From assembly GCA_963580285.1 (NCBI GenBank), contig OY757010.1:219437234-219501233 (forward strand): a DNA stretch of 64,000 bases, in the 5' to 3' direction. Below, piece by piece: positions 10,745 through 21,941 of the stretch (the stretch's first letter is position 1; each line of letters starts with the position of its first letter). Below the pieces are notes generated by a model. The model was not told the origin of the DNA. It did not search any database and saw only the letters and a program-made list of their open reading frames with translations. The position numbers were made by a program, and so were the translations under genes. This DNA comes from Lucinisca nassula. Lineage: Eukaryota > Mollusca > Bivalvia > Lucinida > Lucinidae.

Positions 10745-10800
10745 TTGTCGTATCATGTGAATTTTCTGCTAGGTAGACAATTCACATGAAATTTTAATGT
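10745..10800. repeat. Hairpin R, decayed copy
   Basis: CATGTGAATTTTCTGCTAGG then TAGACAATTCACATGAAA. It is the same inverted structure as at 13733 and 53622 but with more mismatches. Confidence 0.65.
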
Positions 10801-10839
10801 ATTTAATGGAAAAGTAAGAATCTGAAACTTTATCATTAT

Positions 10840-11054
10840 GTTTGTTTGTATTGGAGTTTTAATGGCCCAGTCAACACGTTTTTAGGTCATTTTTGAGTCG
10901 GCCAGTCTAGCCACACTTTTCCTGGGCAAGCTTATAAATGACCGTAGAAAAGATTTCATGATCAATCTCCACAGAAGAATGTTGCCGACCCCAGCAGGTA
11001 TCGAACCCGCGTCCTCCTGATCACCAGTCAGACGCACATCCGACCAAGGCCGGC
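10840..11054 (-). mobile_element. SINE-V, complete, 10-bp TSD
   Basis: Flanking direct repeats TTATCATTAT lie at 10830-10839 and 11055-11064. On the minus strand the head (about 10980-11054) reads GCCGGCCTTGGTCGGATGTG, then GTCTGACTGGTGATCAGGAG and GGTTCGATACC. The first fits a tRNA D-arm/box A, the second a 5-bp anticodon stem with loop CTGGTGA (anticodon GGT if taken literally), and the third box B. The tail GGCCATTAAAACTCC-AATAC-AAACAAAC resembles the SINE-A tail. The structure is that of a tRNA-derived SINE, not a working tRNA gene. Confidence 0.92.
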
Positions 11055-11064
11055 TTATCATTAT

Positions 11065-11404
11065 ACTTAAAATTTTTATCTGCCTCAGTCCTGATTAGGA
11101 TTTTAATGGTTAAGAAAATACAATCCTTTCAGAATATCATTAAAACTTCCAAGAATTTCTGGAATGGTTCCATTAACATTCAACTGATGAAAGAAAACTT
11201 CCCATTTATACCACTTTCCCCTCTTAAGAGCTTAAAAAGTTTGATAAAGTGATCGATAAGACAAGATTTATCAGTTTGAAAATATCATATTTTCATCTTT
11301 TCCAAAGAAAACAAAGATGTTTGAAATAAACATCAGTTGGTGTAGACTAAATACATCAATGTGTAACTTGACGGGGAGTGGGCACACCTTGAATATTTGC
11401 ACAG
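11065..11404. other. Unannotated stretch
   Basis: No family or coding signal is recognised. Confidence 0.4.
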
Positions 11405-11581
11405 GAGACAAATAACCACTACCTTTGCAAACAGTGTAAATCTGAAGAAACCATCTGATCAAGATCTACACTGTTTGTCATGCAGTTTGTGAACTGAACC
11501 AATACAATATATCAAGCAGTTTGATTGGTTGATATTCATAAATGGGTATGGCTAAATTTAATTTATTCAGCAGGATAAGGG
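11405..11581 (-). mobile_element. MITE-B, short-arm end degraded
   Basis: The right end CAGCAGGATAAGGG and the long arm are clear (GATTGGTTGATATTC). The left end is reduced to ACAAATAACCACTACC. The core has lost its GATCAGATGGCTTC arm, leaving GTGTAAATCTGAAGAAACC. Confidence 0.8.
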
Positions 11582-11687
11582 ATATACTATTACAGAACAT
11601 GATATTTTGCATGACTCCTTCAAGTGGGCAGTAACATATTTTGCTTGTTGAGAAATAGGCTAAAATATAAACGCAGTGTATTGAGGT

Positions 11688-11957
11688 TTAACATCCCATA
11701 ACGTCATCAACACTGTTAATTTAGGTCATTTTGGAGACATTGCTTCCGATGTGGAACTTTTGTCTGACATGGAGATAAAATGACATCTCAAACCCGGGTA
11801 CTGCCCAAAGACACTAACAGGGTTAAAGGCAAAGGACTTGCATCACTTTTCCTGGGCAGACTATTCAAAAATCTTTTAAGCAGTTAACTCAGGTACTCAA
11901 GTTCGGTCTATTTCAACTCTGTGCGGTAACAGTCCCTGCAGCCCAATCTATTTCTCC
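11688..11957 (-). mobile_element. SINE-A, old copy
   Basis: All blocks are recognisable but strongly diverged (ACTGTTAATTTAGGTC, CACTAACAGGGTTAAAGGC). The 5' 25 bp are missing. The amount of change suggests it is older than the copies with intact TSDs. Confidence 0.8.
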
Positions 11958-12621
11958 ATTAGCCATGTGACTGTGTGTGTATGTTTGTGGGGAAGGGCTC
12001 AAAACTGCAATTTGAATATAATTAAAATCTTTAGTATTTATAATATTAATGAACTCAGTATCCAATATGTGATTCAAATATTTCAAATGGTACCAATTAA
12101 CGTTTAAAGTACTTTATACCATTATTTTGACTATTTTTATGTAACTATCTGAAACATTTGGTTAGGGTCTTCCTATACAGAGCAGTGCAGCCCCAGATAA
12201 GGGGCTTTCTGATCTGGGTAAACACTGTTCTGTACCAAAACTTAAGAGTACTTATGGTACATACTGCCATTAACAGAAATGCAACAAAAGCTGTTTACTT
12301 TAATGAAAACAATCTAACAATGATGTTGTGATTTTTTGCTTGTATTTCAATGTATTCAAGTACACAACACAGTATTATAAGCTCATGCAGGATGCTATTT
12401 CTCAACCTCCTATTCAAGTCTTTTGGTTGACTTAGTGTGAAGCCAGAAACATCAATAGATTCTTTTGTTGTTGCTGTGTTTTTTTTCTGTTGTAGTTGTT
12501 ACATAAACCCAGTAGTCAGAAAAGAAATGTGGCGCAGTCTGTTACCCATTCTGTACTGAAAAGTCATTCTTATATTACAGGTCAGTCTATTTGGAAATTT
12601 AGGGACATCAGATTGATTATT
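11958..12621. other. Mostly unannotated; one hairpin-core remnant
   Basis: AGAGCAGTGCAGCCCCAGAT ... TCTGATCTGGGTAAACACTG at about 12180-12231 is a core of the C/D type without recognisable ends. Confidence 0.5.
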
Positions 12622-12755
12622 TAACAGTATTTTGAAAACTGCTTAAGTTTTGCAAACAGTGAAGGCACTGATCAGATGCTGCATTCTGCAGCATCTGATC
12701 TGAGCCTGCACTGTTTGGCAATGTTCTATCCTGGGATTTCCCAGTATAAAATGCA
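12622..12755 (-). mobile_element. MITE-C, diverged
   Basis: A core of GCAAACAGTGAAGGCACTGA / TCTGATCTGAGCCTGCACTG around an apex of GCTGCATTCTGCAGC, followed by GGGATTTCCCAGTATAAAA, which is a decayed C end. Confidence 0.75.
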
Positions 12756-12854
12756 TCAAATATGTGTGGGAAATTTCGGAAACCAAGATATTGGGTGCTG
12801 CACATGTGTTGCAGATCTCGAATGCAGATGACTGTCAAAAGACTAAGAATTTGA

Positions 12855-13138
12855 TTTGTTTGTTTGATTTGTGGTTTAACGTCCCTGTCAACACTGTATA
12901 GGTCATTTTGGAGACGTTGCTTCCAATTTTGTGGGACTTTTACCCGACATTGAGATGTAATGACATCACAAGCCCTGCCCCCAATGAAACCATTAGGGTT
13001 TATAAGCATGGACGGGCAGACTCGCACTGCTTTGCCTGGGCAGGCTTAGATCCTCTAAGCGGTTTACCAGTTCTCATGTGCGGTCGGTTTCAGCTCTGCG
13101 TGGAAGCATCATGCAGCCCATCCATTTCTTCAAGCCCA
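12855..13138 (-). mobile_element. SINE-A, nearly full length
   Basis: TTTGTTTGTTTGATTTGTGG through to ATTTCTTCAAGCCCA. The 5' GATGGGCGGGGGC is replaced by unrelated sequence. Open frames antisense to the SINE (13-81 residues around 12908-13323) are by-products of the repeat. Confidence 0.9.
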
Positions 13139-13732
13139 CAAGAATTAGAAGTTCCATAGTAAGATGCCCAGCATCTGTAAGACACTGGGGCCTAGAAACA
13201 GTTCAAGTTATATCAGGAGTGTGGTCAGTGCTGAGGACCTTGTTGATGGGGATGCTAAATCTCAATTCAAATAACTCTGGAACTGAAGAACTGACAACCC
13301 AACAAAAGTACAGAATTGAATAGAACAAAGTTGATAGCTACTAGCAGTGGCTAGCTGAGGCCATCTGAAACTTAATAATGTCCATTAGTCCAAGTGGCAC
13401 TCAACAAAAGGATGCCATATTAAATCAACACTCAAAGTCCAATTATGTCCCTCAGCAAGGGATTATGACAGGCCTCAAACCTTTCAATACCCCATTAGAG
13501 CCAAAAGGAGAGTAGAACTGTTTAAAATCAATAGCCCCTTCAAAGATTCCTGGTCACGGATGACTCAAAATTTTCAATATTTACATGTTTCAAGCCAACT
13601 GCCACATGTTAAAGTACTATTGTGTTTCACAAGAAACATGTGTCAAACATGCTCTAGTCTGATTGAAGAGCAGCTGATGAAACTATCATTCATTCAATTT
13701 TCATTTTTTTTTTTTTTGCTATTTTTGTGGGA
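13139..13732. other. Unannotated except for a SINE-A tail scrap
   Basis: GTTGATGGGGATGCTAAATC at about 13243-13275 resembles the 3' end of a plus-strand SINE-A. Nothing else is seen. Confidence 0.4.
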
Positions 13733-13796
13733 AAATTTAGGCTTGACATTTCTTGTGAATTGTCTGCTGGCAGACAATTCACAAGAAATGTCAAGG
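13733..13796. repeat. Hairpin R, best copy
   Basis: CTTGACATTTCTTGTGAATT GTCTGC, then GCAGACAATTCACAAGAAAT-GTCAAG: almost perfect 27-28 bp arms around TGG. A similar hairpin with CATGTGAATT arms lies at 53622-53688. Confidence 0.85.
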
Positions 13797-13799
13797 CTG

Positions 13800-14158
13800 A
13801 TTTTCCCTTAAAAACTGTGAAAAAACGAGAATGACATCTGCTTCATTTTGCTGGGCACTTCAAGGGCTAAGACAGGCGGCAATCATACCCCCTGCTACAA
13901 TGTTACGGAAGACAAAAAAGAAAGAGAAATATGCTGATTATTCATATCAAATGAGACAGATGTGCTAAACCTCTGGAATTAAAGGGACGCAACTCTAGGT
14001 ACTCTACATTGTTTTGGTGTCCTTGCTATTCAAAAGGAAGACCATTTTGCTCAAGTGAAGAAGAGGATTGGCCATGAGACGATCCCTTCAATCACGAACG
14101 CTGTTGTACAGAAAAGCAAATAGGAAGTGACACAAAATAGGAAGTTGTTCCCCTTGTG
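13800..14158. other. Unannotated stretch
   Basis: A plus-strand open run of about 45 codons ends at the TAG near 14119. No start, splice pattern or known motif supports it as an exon. Confidence 0.35.
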
Positions 14159-14170
14159 CATAGTCTATTT

Positions 14171-14425
14171 TGTTATTGTTTGATTTGAGGTTTAACGTCC
14201 CCGTCAACACTGTAAAGGTCATTTTGGAGACATCTGAAGCCCTGTCGCCCAATGAAACCAATAGGGTTTATTAGCATGGACAGTCCGCTTCGCACCGCCG
14301 TTCCTGGACCGGCTTAGATCCTCTAAGCGGTTTACCAGTACTAGTGTGCGGGCCGGATTCAGCTCTGCGTGGAAGCATCATGCAGCCCATATATTTCTTC
14401 AAGCCCCTATGGGCGGGGGCTGTAA
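14171..14425 (-). mobile_element. SINE-A with 12-bp TSD and internal deletion
   Basis: Direct repeats CATAGTCTATTT flank it at 14159-14170 and 14426-14437. About 55 bp between GGAGAC and CTGAAGCCCTG are missing relative to other copies. The TSD shows it inserted as a unit by target-primed reverse transcription. Confidence 0.93.
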
Positions 14426-14437
14426 CATAGTCTATTT

Positions 14438-14741
14438 ATCTGTCTACCCGGTACCCTCTATAACCTCTTGAACCTGTTGCAAGGACACCTAACTGTTGGC
14501 CATCCACATTCTTATACTGAAAGATACATGATACTCCTGCTTATAACTCCCAAATAGTTGCTCAGACTGAGCAGACCAATTTATCAAATATATGACAGCT
14601 GTTGCCTTGCTGGTATAGAAATAATGGCATGAAAGTTGTAATTAATTCTGATTTATTCAGAGAATTTTACAGCCAAGCATGCTAGAGGTTTAAAATTCGA
14701 CAGTGGGGTACCATGCAGACTGAAATGTTTATACACATCTG
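14438..14741. other. Unannotated stretch
   Basis: No family is recognised. Confidence 0.4.
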
Positions 14742-14845
14742 TTCATTTTGTACCAGAAACCCCAAAACGGGCAATTGGCAAACAGTGCAGGCCCTGATCA
14801 GACGCCGCGTTCTGCGGCGTCTGATCTGGGCCTGCACTGTTTGGA
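14742..14845 (+). mobile_element. MITE-C 5' half
   Basis: TTCATTTTGTACCAGAAACC leads to a strong core hairpin (CAGACGCCGCGTTCTGCGGCGTCTG apex region). The 3' arm is absent after TGTTTGGAAA. Confidence 0.85.
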
Positions 14846-15042
14846 AAAATGATTTTTTTTGTTGCCATATGCTTAGGCAATTAGTGAGGCTTATCAGTGT
14901 GAACCTGAGATTTATTGAAGTTCATTTTGACAAATGAAAATAAACAGAGCTGTTGTTCTGGAGAGACTAAAATGTCCATACCTGGATTTTCGGGGTACTA
15001 AAACCCAGGAGTAATGACTTTCACCTCACCCAACCACCCCAC

Positions 15043-15254
15043 TTAACCCTGGACCGGCTGAATATTTACATAATATGCCACACCCACTACTGATTATCAG
15101 CCAATCAGATTACTTGATTCAAATTATTGCAACAAATTCAAAATCTGAATGACAATGTAGATCCGGATCAGATGGCTTAGAAGCCATCTGATCTGGATCT
15201 GCATTGTTTGAAAGAAAAGACAATTATCTGGGCTCAGCAGGACATTTGGGTTAA
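15043..15254 (+). mobile_element. MITE-B, full length
   Basis: TTAA-bounded. The left arm reads GGACCGGCTGAATATTTACA and ATGCCACACCCACTACTGAT; the right end is CAGCAGGACATTTGGGTTAA. The long arm carries AGCCAATCAGATTACTTGAT. Confidence 0.9.
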
Positions 15255-15272
15255 TTAATAATCCATTTTTAT

Positions 15273-15349
15273 AATCAGATGCCACATTCTGTGGCATCTG
15301 ATTTGGGTCTGCACTGTTTGCCACTGGTTTCCCATGCCGATATAAAATG
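15273..15349 (-). mobile_element. MITE-C/D core fragment
   Basis: ATCAGATGCCACATTCTGTG-GCATCTGAT hairpin, then TGCACTGTTTGCC and GGTTTCCCATGCCGATATAA. The element end is decayed. Confidence 0.7.
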
Positions 15350-15773
15350 TTTTTCACTTTTACTCCATGTTTGCCCAAGTTCTGCTAATGTCTTTGTACA
15401 TATGGTATGCAGTTTGGCACTTAGACGTGCGGAGACTGCCGATGCTGTATGTACATGCTGGAGCCTGCAAATATTAAATACAGAACCTCAAACAAAATAC
15501 AATTAGTTTAGTTATCACAAACATTTCCCAATCTGACACCCTGCTTATTTTCATGCACCAGTTCTTTTCAGTTTCCAACCTGCATTTGCAATAAAACATA
15601 CATCAGAGCCCTCTTGAAACACTCTGTTTCACACATTGGTTGATAATCATCTCTAAAACACTTCACATTTACAGAAACTTCAGGTGTTGTTCATTTACCA
15701 ATTGTGTCATTCCTAAGATTCTAACCAACCTTCCACAGGAAAACCAAACAAGCCACAATGAGCTTAACCCTTT
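15350..15773. other. Unannotated stretch
   Basis: No family or coding signal is recognised. Confidence 0.4.
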
Positions 15774-15976
15774 TCCTGCTGAATATTCATATATGCCACA
15801 CCCACTACCGATTATCAACCAATCAGATTGCCTGTAGCAAATTATTACAACAAATTCACAATCTGAATGACAAACAATGTAGATCCTGATCAGATGGCTT
15901 CGTCAGAAGCCATCTGATCTGGATCTACATTGTTTCAAAGATAAGGCATATCCGGGATTAGCAGGACAAGGGTTAA
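15774..15976 (+). mobile_element. MITE-B, GCCCGG subtype
   Basis: TTAA-bounded. The core has AAACAATGTAGATCC, and the short arm AAGGCATATCCGGG then TTAGCAGGACAAGGG. The 203 bp length is slightly short because of a small loss near the left end. Confidence 0.92.
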
Positions 15977-16048
15977 ATGCATCTTTGGACAACTGACAGC
16001 TCTCTCTGAGTGTTGGCTATATGAGGATAATGGTCCTGAACAGGTACT

Positions 16049-16322
16049 TTGTTTGTTTGTTTGATTTGAGGTTCAACATCCCCGTTGACACTGTATAGGT
16101 CATTTTGGAGACGTTGCTTTCAATTTTGTGAGACTTTTATCCAACATTGAGATGAAATGACATCTCAAGACCTGTCACCCAATGAAACCAATAGGGTTTA
16201 TAATCATGGACTAGCACCATTTTGCCTGGGCAAGCTTAGGTCCTCTAAGCGGTCAACCAATACTCGTGTGGTTTCAGCTCTGCGTGCTTATCTATTTATT
16301 CAAGCCCTGATTGGTAAGGGCT
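16049..16322 (-). mobile_element. SINE-A with small deletions
   Basis: The tail TTTGTTTGTTTGTTTGATTT is intact. The body lacks about 10 bp after CATGGAC and about 15 bp near the 5' end (CTGCGTGCTTATCTATTTAT). Confidence 0.88.
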
Positions 16323-16390
16323 GCCTGAACAAGGACTACTGGTAATATTACACACTTCACTGACAGTAAAAATCCTAAACATTCACACAC

Positions 16391-16565
16391 CTTGTGAGGA
16401 CTTGTTGTAATTTTCCTAAAATTTTAACAAGCAAGGAGTCCAAAAAGTGGAGTCGGAATGGCAAACAGTGTAAACTCTGATCAGACTCAGGAGCAGTCTG
16501 TTCTGGGTCTGCACTGTTTGCTTAGGCCTATCTGTCCCATTACTTCGGATAATCACGGTAACCCT
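16391..16565 (+). mobile_element. Family U hairpin element, copy 1
   Basis: Shares CTTG-AGGACTTG, TTTTAGCAA-like and AAGTGGAG blocks with 46841-46990, and downstream CTGTCCCA-TACTT. Its centre is the shared core type: GCAAACAGTGTAAACTCTGA with TCTGTTCTGGGTCTGCACTG. The element boundaries are not certain. Confidence 0.65.
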
Positions 16566-17858
16566 TAAATTTCTGTATAAATAAATAAACCACAGAACAT
16601 GACTTTTGACCAGAGTCTACACCGCATTGGGGATCCTAAGTATATACTGGTTTACCAAATTCATTTCGAACACCCAAACCAAACACACTAAGCCCAGTCC
16701 AGGTTTTACAGATAACCCTCTTTGCACGCAGCCCTACAAGAATAGCACAAATATAAATGCTGTTAACTGGATTTCGTACAAACCCCTCAATTTCTGTGGT
16801 TCAATGACTGTCATAAGGACATCAGCAATATAAGATTGCCGTAATGTTTGGTCGATCGATAAACAATCAAACAAAATCTGCCTGCACATCCAGTCCATTA
16901 TACAGCCTTCCAAGTCAGACTGAAACATTTGGGGACTCATAGTAATCCATAAAGCAAACACTCAAAAATCTGATCAGACTGTGCATTGCACAGTCTGAGA
17001 AGAGTTTTCACTGGGTGCAATGTCTGACAACACAGTTTTGCTTATTGCAGCTAAAATGATTAACAAATTACAACAGCAGCAAAGAAATTATTGTGAAAAG
17101 AATAGTTTGCTCCATTTCAATATGGCAGCTGTGGCGGCCATGATTGATTACCTTTGGATCATAAACCAGTCTAGCCCAGACTGGTCTCCTAGTCATTCAT
17201 ATTTTCTACAGAAAAGAAAACAATTTTCATGTTTTTAGCATATGAAAGATGCAACAAGGAATTCAGTGCGCATTTTTAGCATGCATGATTGTCCCACTGC
17301 AACCGTTGATTTATTAGAAAGTGGCAAAAAATGGTAAAAACGTTTGAAAAATGATATTTCCTACAAATGTTCAGGGAAATGAGGCAGTACTAAATGTAAA
17401 ATGTTCAACATTTATTTTTGATCTAAATAATCTGACAAGAATGTAACATACAAGCTGTTTGGTGAGAAAATGTGCTTTATAATATGGCATAAATGCACAA
17501 GCTGATCTGTCTGTAAGCCTTTAAGTGGCAGTAGGACAATCATAAGAATATACATGTATTTTTCTTTTTCTTTTTTGTAAAATATATGTTGTGGGTACTT
17601 GTTAGAATCGCCTCAGTGAGTACCCAGAAAGTATGTTTTTAACAAGAAATAAGGATCCCATATTATATTCTGCTTCTATGGACTCTATAATATAATACTT
17701 GACATGACAAATCCAGTCATGTCTACAAGTCAGGCTTGTAGGCGGGCCCCACACTGAAATCAAGAATTTTCTCATATAATGCAACAGAGACAGTCGCTGT
17801 AACTACCTAGTGGCAAGAGGGTCAAACACTCACTTCATGGGGATACCATCACTAGTCC
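16566..17858. other. Largely unannotated 1.3 kb
   Basis: A core-like inverted scrap lies at 16970-17000 (CAGACTGTGCATTGCACAGTCTG) and a J hairpin remnant at 17578-17645 (TGTTGTGGGTACTTGTTAGA). No coding signal. Confidence 0.4.
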
Positions 17859-18071
17859 TTAACCCTTATGTTGCTGTTCACGACAACCCCTATCTTTGCA
17901 AACAGTGTAGATCCAGATCAGATGGCTTCTGAAGAAGCCATCTGATCAGGATCTACACTGTTTGGCATTCAGTTTATGAATTTGTAGCAATAAACTACAT
18001 CAAGTATTTTGATTGGTTGATAGACAGAAATGGGGGTGGCTTAAATGAATATTCAGCAAGATAAGGGTTAA
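17859..18071 (-). mobile_element. MITE-B, full length
   Basis: TTAA-bounded, 213 bp. CTGTTCACGACAACCCC short arm, near-perfect core, and GGGGGTGGCTTAAATGAAT in the long arm. Confidence 0.93.
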
Positions 18072-18211
18072 TTATTGACTAAATATTTTTTTTTATTTTC
18101 TAGTTGTCATATACTGGCCTGTATAGTAACATTCATTCAAAGTTCCAGCTAGGGTGTATTTTTTCAAAGTGATTCTGTGATCACACTCAGTGCCCAACAT
18201 CATCATGCTTA

Positions 18212-19283
18212 TACAGTCAACCCTCTTTATACAGACATTCGTTTTAACGGCAAAACTCGTTATAATGATAATTTCAATGGAATGAATTCTTAGCTCAAGG
18301 CTTAGACTCGATTCCCAGCAACGTGGGCTTCCCTCAGGTAGGAAATGCCCAAATCGAATCCTAAGTCAATGAAAGATTCTTGTAATTTAATACTCCAAGA
18401 AACAAATATAGATATTTGTTAGAATTGCCTCACTCAGAGGTGTTCTAACAAATGTGTGGAAAAGACCTTTTATAAGCTATCGTACTCCTAACCGGAATTC
18501 TTTATAACAACAAATTCATTACTAGAATACTGTCGATGGCGCGCCATCGCAAATCCCCACGTTTTCTACAGAGGGGCCAAGTACCGAAAACCCCTCACCC
18601 TGGGCCCTAATTTGACTCCATGGTCAAAATATTACCTGTATTATATTCTACTAATCATGCCCTTCAATTTCATATGCCACATGACTATGTTCCAAAAAAC
18701 TTAAATTTTGACCCTTTGACACCTCTCCCAGGGCCCCAATCTGACCCCAGGGTCAAAATTTTACTTGTAGTTTATTCTACCCATTATCCCCTTCCCATAG
18801 ATATGCAACATGACTATGTTCTGAAAAACTTTAATTTTGACCCCCGACCCCCCCAAGTCCGACCCCCAGGGCGTGACCTAGGGGTCACAGCCAAAATCCC
18901 GTTCAATATGTTTTACTTTTTTCATAACAAAGTACATGTGCAAAGTTTGGCATCAAAATCTTCAAAATTGACTTTGTAATTGAATTTTATTGATATTTGA
19001 CGTTTTGACCCCTCCCCAGGGCCCCTGGGGGCGGGGACAAAAAAAAATGTGCTCTTGCGCAAGCCATTCATGTAAGCAACTCGCATACCAAATTTGGTTG
19101 AATTCCGGCTAACGGTTTAGGAGGAGATAGCCGGACAGACAGACGGACAGACAGACAGACAGACGGACAGACAGACGGACGGAGGCGATAACAATATCCC
19201 CACTTTTTTTTAAAAACGTGGGGATAATAACGGCACAATTATAAGGGAACAAATACTGTTGTTATAACGCACGTCCTCTGTAA
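18212..19283 (+). mobile_element. Probable TA-type MITE split by repeat H
   Basis: The left edge TACAGTCAACCCTCTTTATA and the right edge (reverse complement TTACAGAGGACGTGCGTTAT) are weakly inverted. Both inner sides carry TTATAACAA-like sequence. A J hairpin remnant (18408-18470) and repeat H (18534-19227) lie inside. The end similarity is modest, so this is tentative. Confidence 0.35.
18534..19227 (+). mobile_element. Repeat H: non-autonomous element with terminal hairpin
   Basis: It starts with the perfect palindrome CGATGGCGCGCCATCG (18534-18549), then AAATCCCCACGTTTTCT. It holds two diverged internal units (GGGCCCTAATTTGACTCCAT and GGGCCCCAATCTGACCCCAG, about 120-130 bp apart). It passes through a GACAGACGGACAGACAGAC tract (19135-19182) and ends in the hairpin TATCCCCACTTTTTTT / AAAACGTGGGGATA. 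The 3' hairpin repeats the 5' CCCCACGTTTT motif. No transposase is visible. The 119-residue open frame over the internal units looks repeat-derived. Confidence 0.7.
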
Positions 19284-19303
19284 TAGAAGAAATTGCAGCC
19301 AGG

Positions 19304-19543
19304 GGCCAGTTGTTCAAAGCATCATTAGCTTAACAAGCTCGTTAGTGGTCATATTGTTAACTGTTCTAGCAAGTTTAATATTTAAATTTTTTGTATTTTT
19401 GCTGAAAAAATGTGAGCAGCTTTTGCTTTTGCAAAAGCTGCTCACATTTTTTTAGCAAAAATATTAGCATATCTGCCATAATAAATGATCAAAGTTTTAA
19501 CGATACGTTAACTAACGTCGTCGTTAGTTTTGAACAACTGGCC
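19304..19543. mobile_element. MITE-Y
   Basis: Terminal inverted repeats GGCCAGTTGTTCAAA and TTGAACAACTGGCC lie 240 bp apart, with CTAACGA-type inner repeats. A strong central hairpin, AAAATGTGAGCAGCTTTTGC with its mirror, is at about 19404-19453. The superfamily is not assigned. Confidence 0.8.
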
Positions 19544-19585
19544 ACAGTACATCAATCCTTTCAACACTGTAGATCAGAACAAATT

Positions 19586-19660
19586 CCTATGCAAACAGCA
19601 TAGATCCAGACGAGACGGCTCATGACGAGCAGTCTCATCTGGATCTACACTATTTAGGAT
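19586..19660. repeat. Isolated hairpin core, CGAGACGG variant
   Basis: GCAAACAGCATAGATCCAGA with TCTGGATCTACACTATTT and an apex of GAGACGGCTCATGACGAGCA. The element ends are unrecognised. Confidence 0.7.
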
Positions 19661-19672
19661 TCAGTAAACAAC

Positions 19673-21712
19673 TAGAGCTGTCAGTGAAACTGACTAGGGC
19701 CCCCGCAGCGCTATCAGAGGAGTAGGAAAATTTGTGAACGGACAGATGGACAGACAGACAGACGGACGGACAGAGTGATTACTATAGGGCACCCACACTT
19801 TCAGTGCGACTTTGGCACCCACACTTTCAGTGCGACTTTCAGTGCGGGGCCCTAATAATAACAAAGTTATTAATTGGACACAGGAAAGACCCTTTTTTGA
19901 CTTTTAACCTCTAAGTATGACCTTGACCTTTGAGGTACGGACCTGAGTCTTGCGCGCAACACTCCATCACATTATGGTTAACATTTCTGCCAAGTAATAT
20001 TTAAATCCATCCAGGAATAAGAAAGTTATGGAGGATAAAAAAATTTGTGGACGGACAGACGGACAGACAGACCGACGGACGGACAGAGTGATTACTATAG
20101 GGCACCCACACTTTCAGTGCGGGGCCACATTATGGTTAACATTTCTTCCAAGTAATATTTAAATCCATCCAGGAATAATAACAAAGTTATTAACTGGACA
20201 CAGGAAAGACCCTTTTTTGACCTTTAACCTCTAAGTATGACCTTGACCTTTGAGGTACGGACCGGAGTCTTGCGCGCAACACTCCATCACATTATGGTTA
20301 ACACTTCTGCCATCCAGGAATAATAATAACAAAGTTATTAATTGGACACAGGAAAGACCCTTTTTTTACCTTTAACCTCTAAGTATGACCTTGACCTTTG
20401 AGGTACGGACCTGAGTCTTGCGCGCAACACTCCATCACATTATGGTTAACATTTCTGACAAGTAATATTTAAATCCATCCAGGAATAAGAAAGTTATGGA
20501 GGATAAAAAATTTTGTGGACGGACAGATGGACAGACAGACCTTTAACCTCTAAGTATGACCTTGACCTTTGAGGTACGGACCTGAGTCTTGCGCGCAACA
20601 CTCCATCACATTATGGTTAACATTTCTGACAAGTAATATTTAAATCCATCCATGAATAAGAAAGTTATGGAGGATAAAAAAAATTGTGGATGGACAGACG
20701 GACAGACAGACAGACGGATGGACAGAGTGATTACTATAGGGCACCCACACTTTCAGTGTGACTTTCAGTGCGGGGCCCTAATAATAACAAAGTTATTAAT
20801 TGGACACAGGAAAGACCCTTTTTTCACCTTTAACCTCTTAGTATGACCTTGACCTTTGAGGTACGGACCTGAGTCTTGCGCGCAACACTCCATCACATTA
20901 TGGTTAACATTTCTGCCAAGTAATATTTAAATCCATCCAGGAATAAGAAAGTTATGGAGGATAAAAAAATTTGTGGATGGACAGACGGACAGACAGACAG
21001 ACGGACGGACAGAGTGATTACTATAGGGCACCCACACTTTCAGTGTGGGGCCACATTATGGTTAACATTTCTGCCAAGTAATATTTAAATCCATCCAGGA
21101 ATAATAACAAAGTTATTAATTGGACACAGGAAAGACCCTTTTTTGACCTTTAACCTCTAAGTATGACCTTGACCTTTGAGGTACGGACCTGAGTCTTGCG
21201 CGCAACACTCCATCACATTATGGTTAACACTTCTGCCATCCAGGAATAATAATAACAAAGTTATTAATTGGACACAGGAAAGACCCTTTTTTGACCTTTA
21301 ACCTCTAAGTATGACCTTGACCTTTGAGGCACGGACCTGAGTCTTGCGCGCAACACTCCATCACATTATGGTTAACATTTCTGACAAGTAATATTTAAAT
21401 CCATCCAGGAATAAGAAAGTTATGGAGGATAAAAAATTTTGTGGACGGACAGACGGACAGACAGACCTTTAACCTCTAAGTATGACCTTGACCTTGACCT
21501 TTGAGGTACGGACCTGAGTCTTGCGCGCAACACTCCTTCACATTTTGGTTAACATTTCTGACTAGTAATATTTAAATCCATCCAGGAATAAGAAAGTTAT
21601 GGAGGATAAAAAAATTTGTGGACGGACAGACGGACAGACAGACAGACAGACGGATGGACAGAGTGATTACTATAGGGCACCCACACTTTCAGTGCGGGGC
21701 CCTAATTAAGAC
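19673..21712 (+). repeat. Higher-order tandem array, 926-bp period
   Basis: The markers CCTAATAATA (19851, 20777), GGGGCCACAT (20121, 21047), ACACTTCTGC (20301, 21227) and CTTTAACCTC (20541, 21467) are all exactly 926 bp apart. Each unit contains four TTAACCTCTAAGTATG sub-repeats (19904, 20224, 20372, 20543). It also contains GGACGGACAGACGGACAG tracts and a hairpin AGGGCACCCACACTTTCAGT-GCGGGGCCCT. The left arm begins near GAGCTGTCAGTGAAACTGAC-TAGGGCCCCCGC, whose GGGCCC matches the terminal hairpin. A six-base insertion (extra CTTGAC) distinguishes the second unit near 21485. No coding capacity. Confidence 0.92.
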
Positions 21713-21941
21713 TAAAAAAACCCAACTATGGATGTGAAGAAAGAAGGATTGATGCCAATGAGTACAGAAACATCAAAGTATCTATTTAGATTGTGTTACA
21801 TGTTTCTGACAGTTTGTCTTCTACCTCAGCAGTAAAATGCCATAAAACTGCAGTTATAACCAACGCTAAAGAGATGGAACTTATTTCTTTTACTTATTGC
21901 CTGCCCTGTTTGAATTCTTTTCTTTCACAGCAAGTAGCCGG

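Noticed and set aside
10980..11054. Apparent tRNA gene on the minus strand
   Set aside because: It has box A, box B and a plausible anticodon arm, but it is joined to a SINE body and tail inside a 10-bp TSD, and a second copy exists at 63610. It is a SINE head.
12617..13027. 136-residue minus-strand frame, the longest in the window
   Set aside because: It spans MITE-C, a short unique stretch and SINE-A, so it is composed of repeat fragments.
14000..14121. Short open run ending in VVQKSK near 14119
   Set aside because: About 45 codons with no start, no clear splice acceptor and no recognised similarity. Indistinguishable from chance at this length.
18620..18979. 119-residue plus-strand frame with two similar halves
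   Set aside because: The internal similarity comes from the two diverged units of repeat H. There is no conserved domain, and the sequence continues as repeat on both sides.
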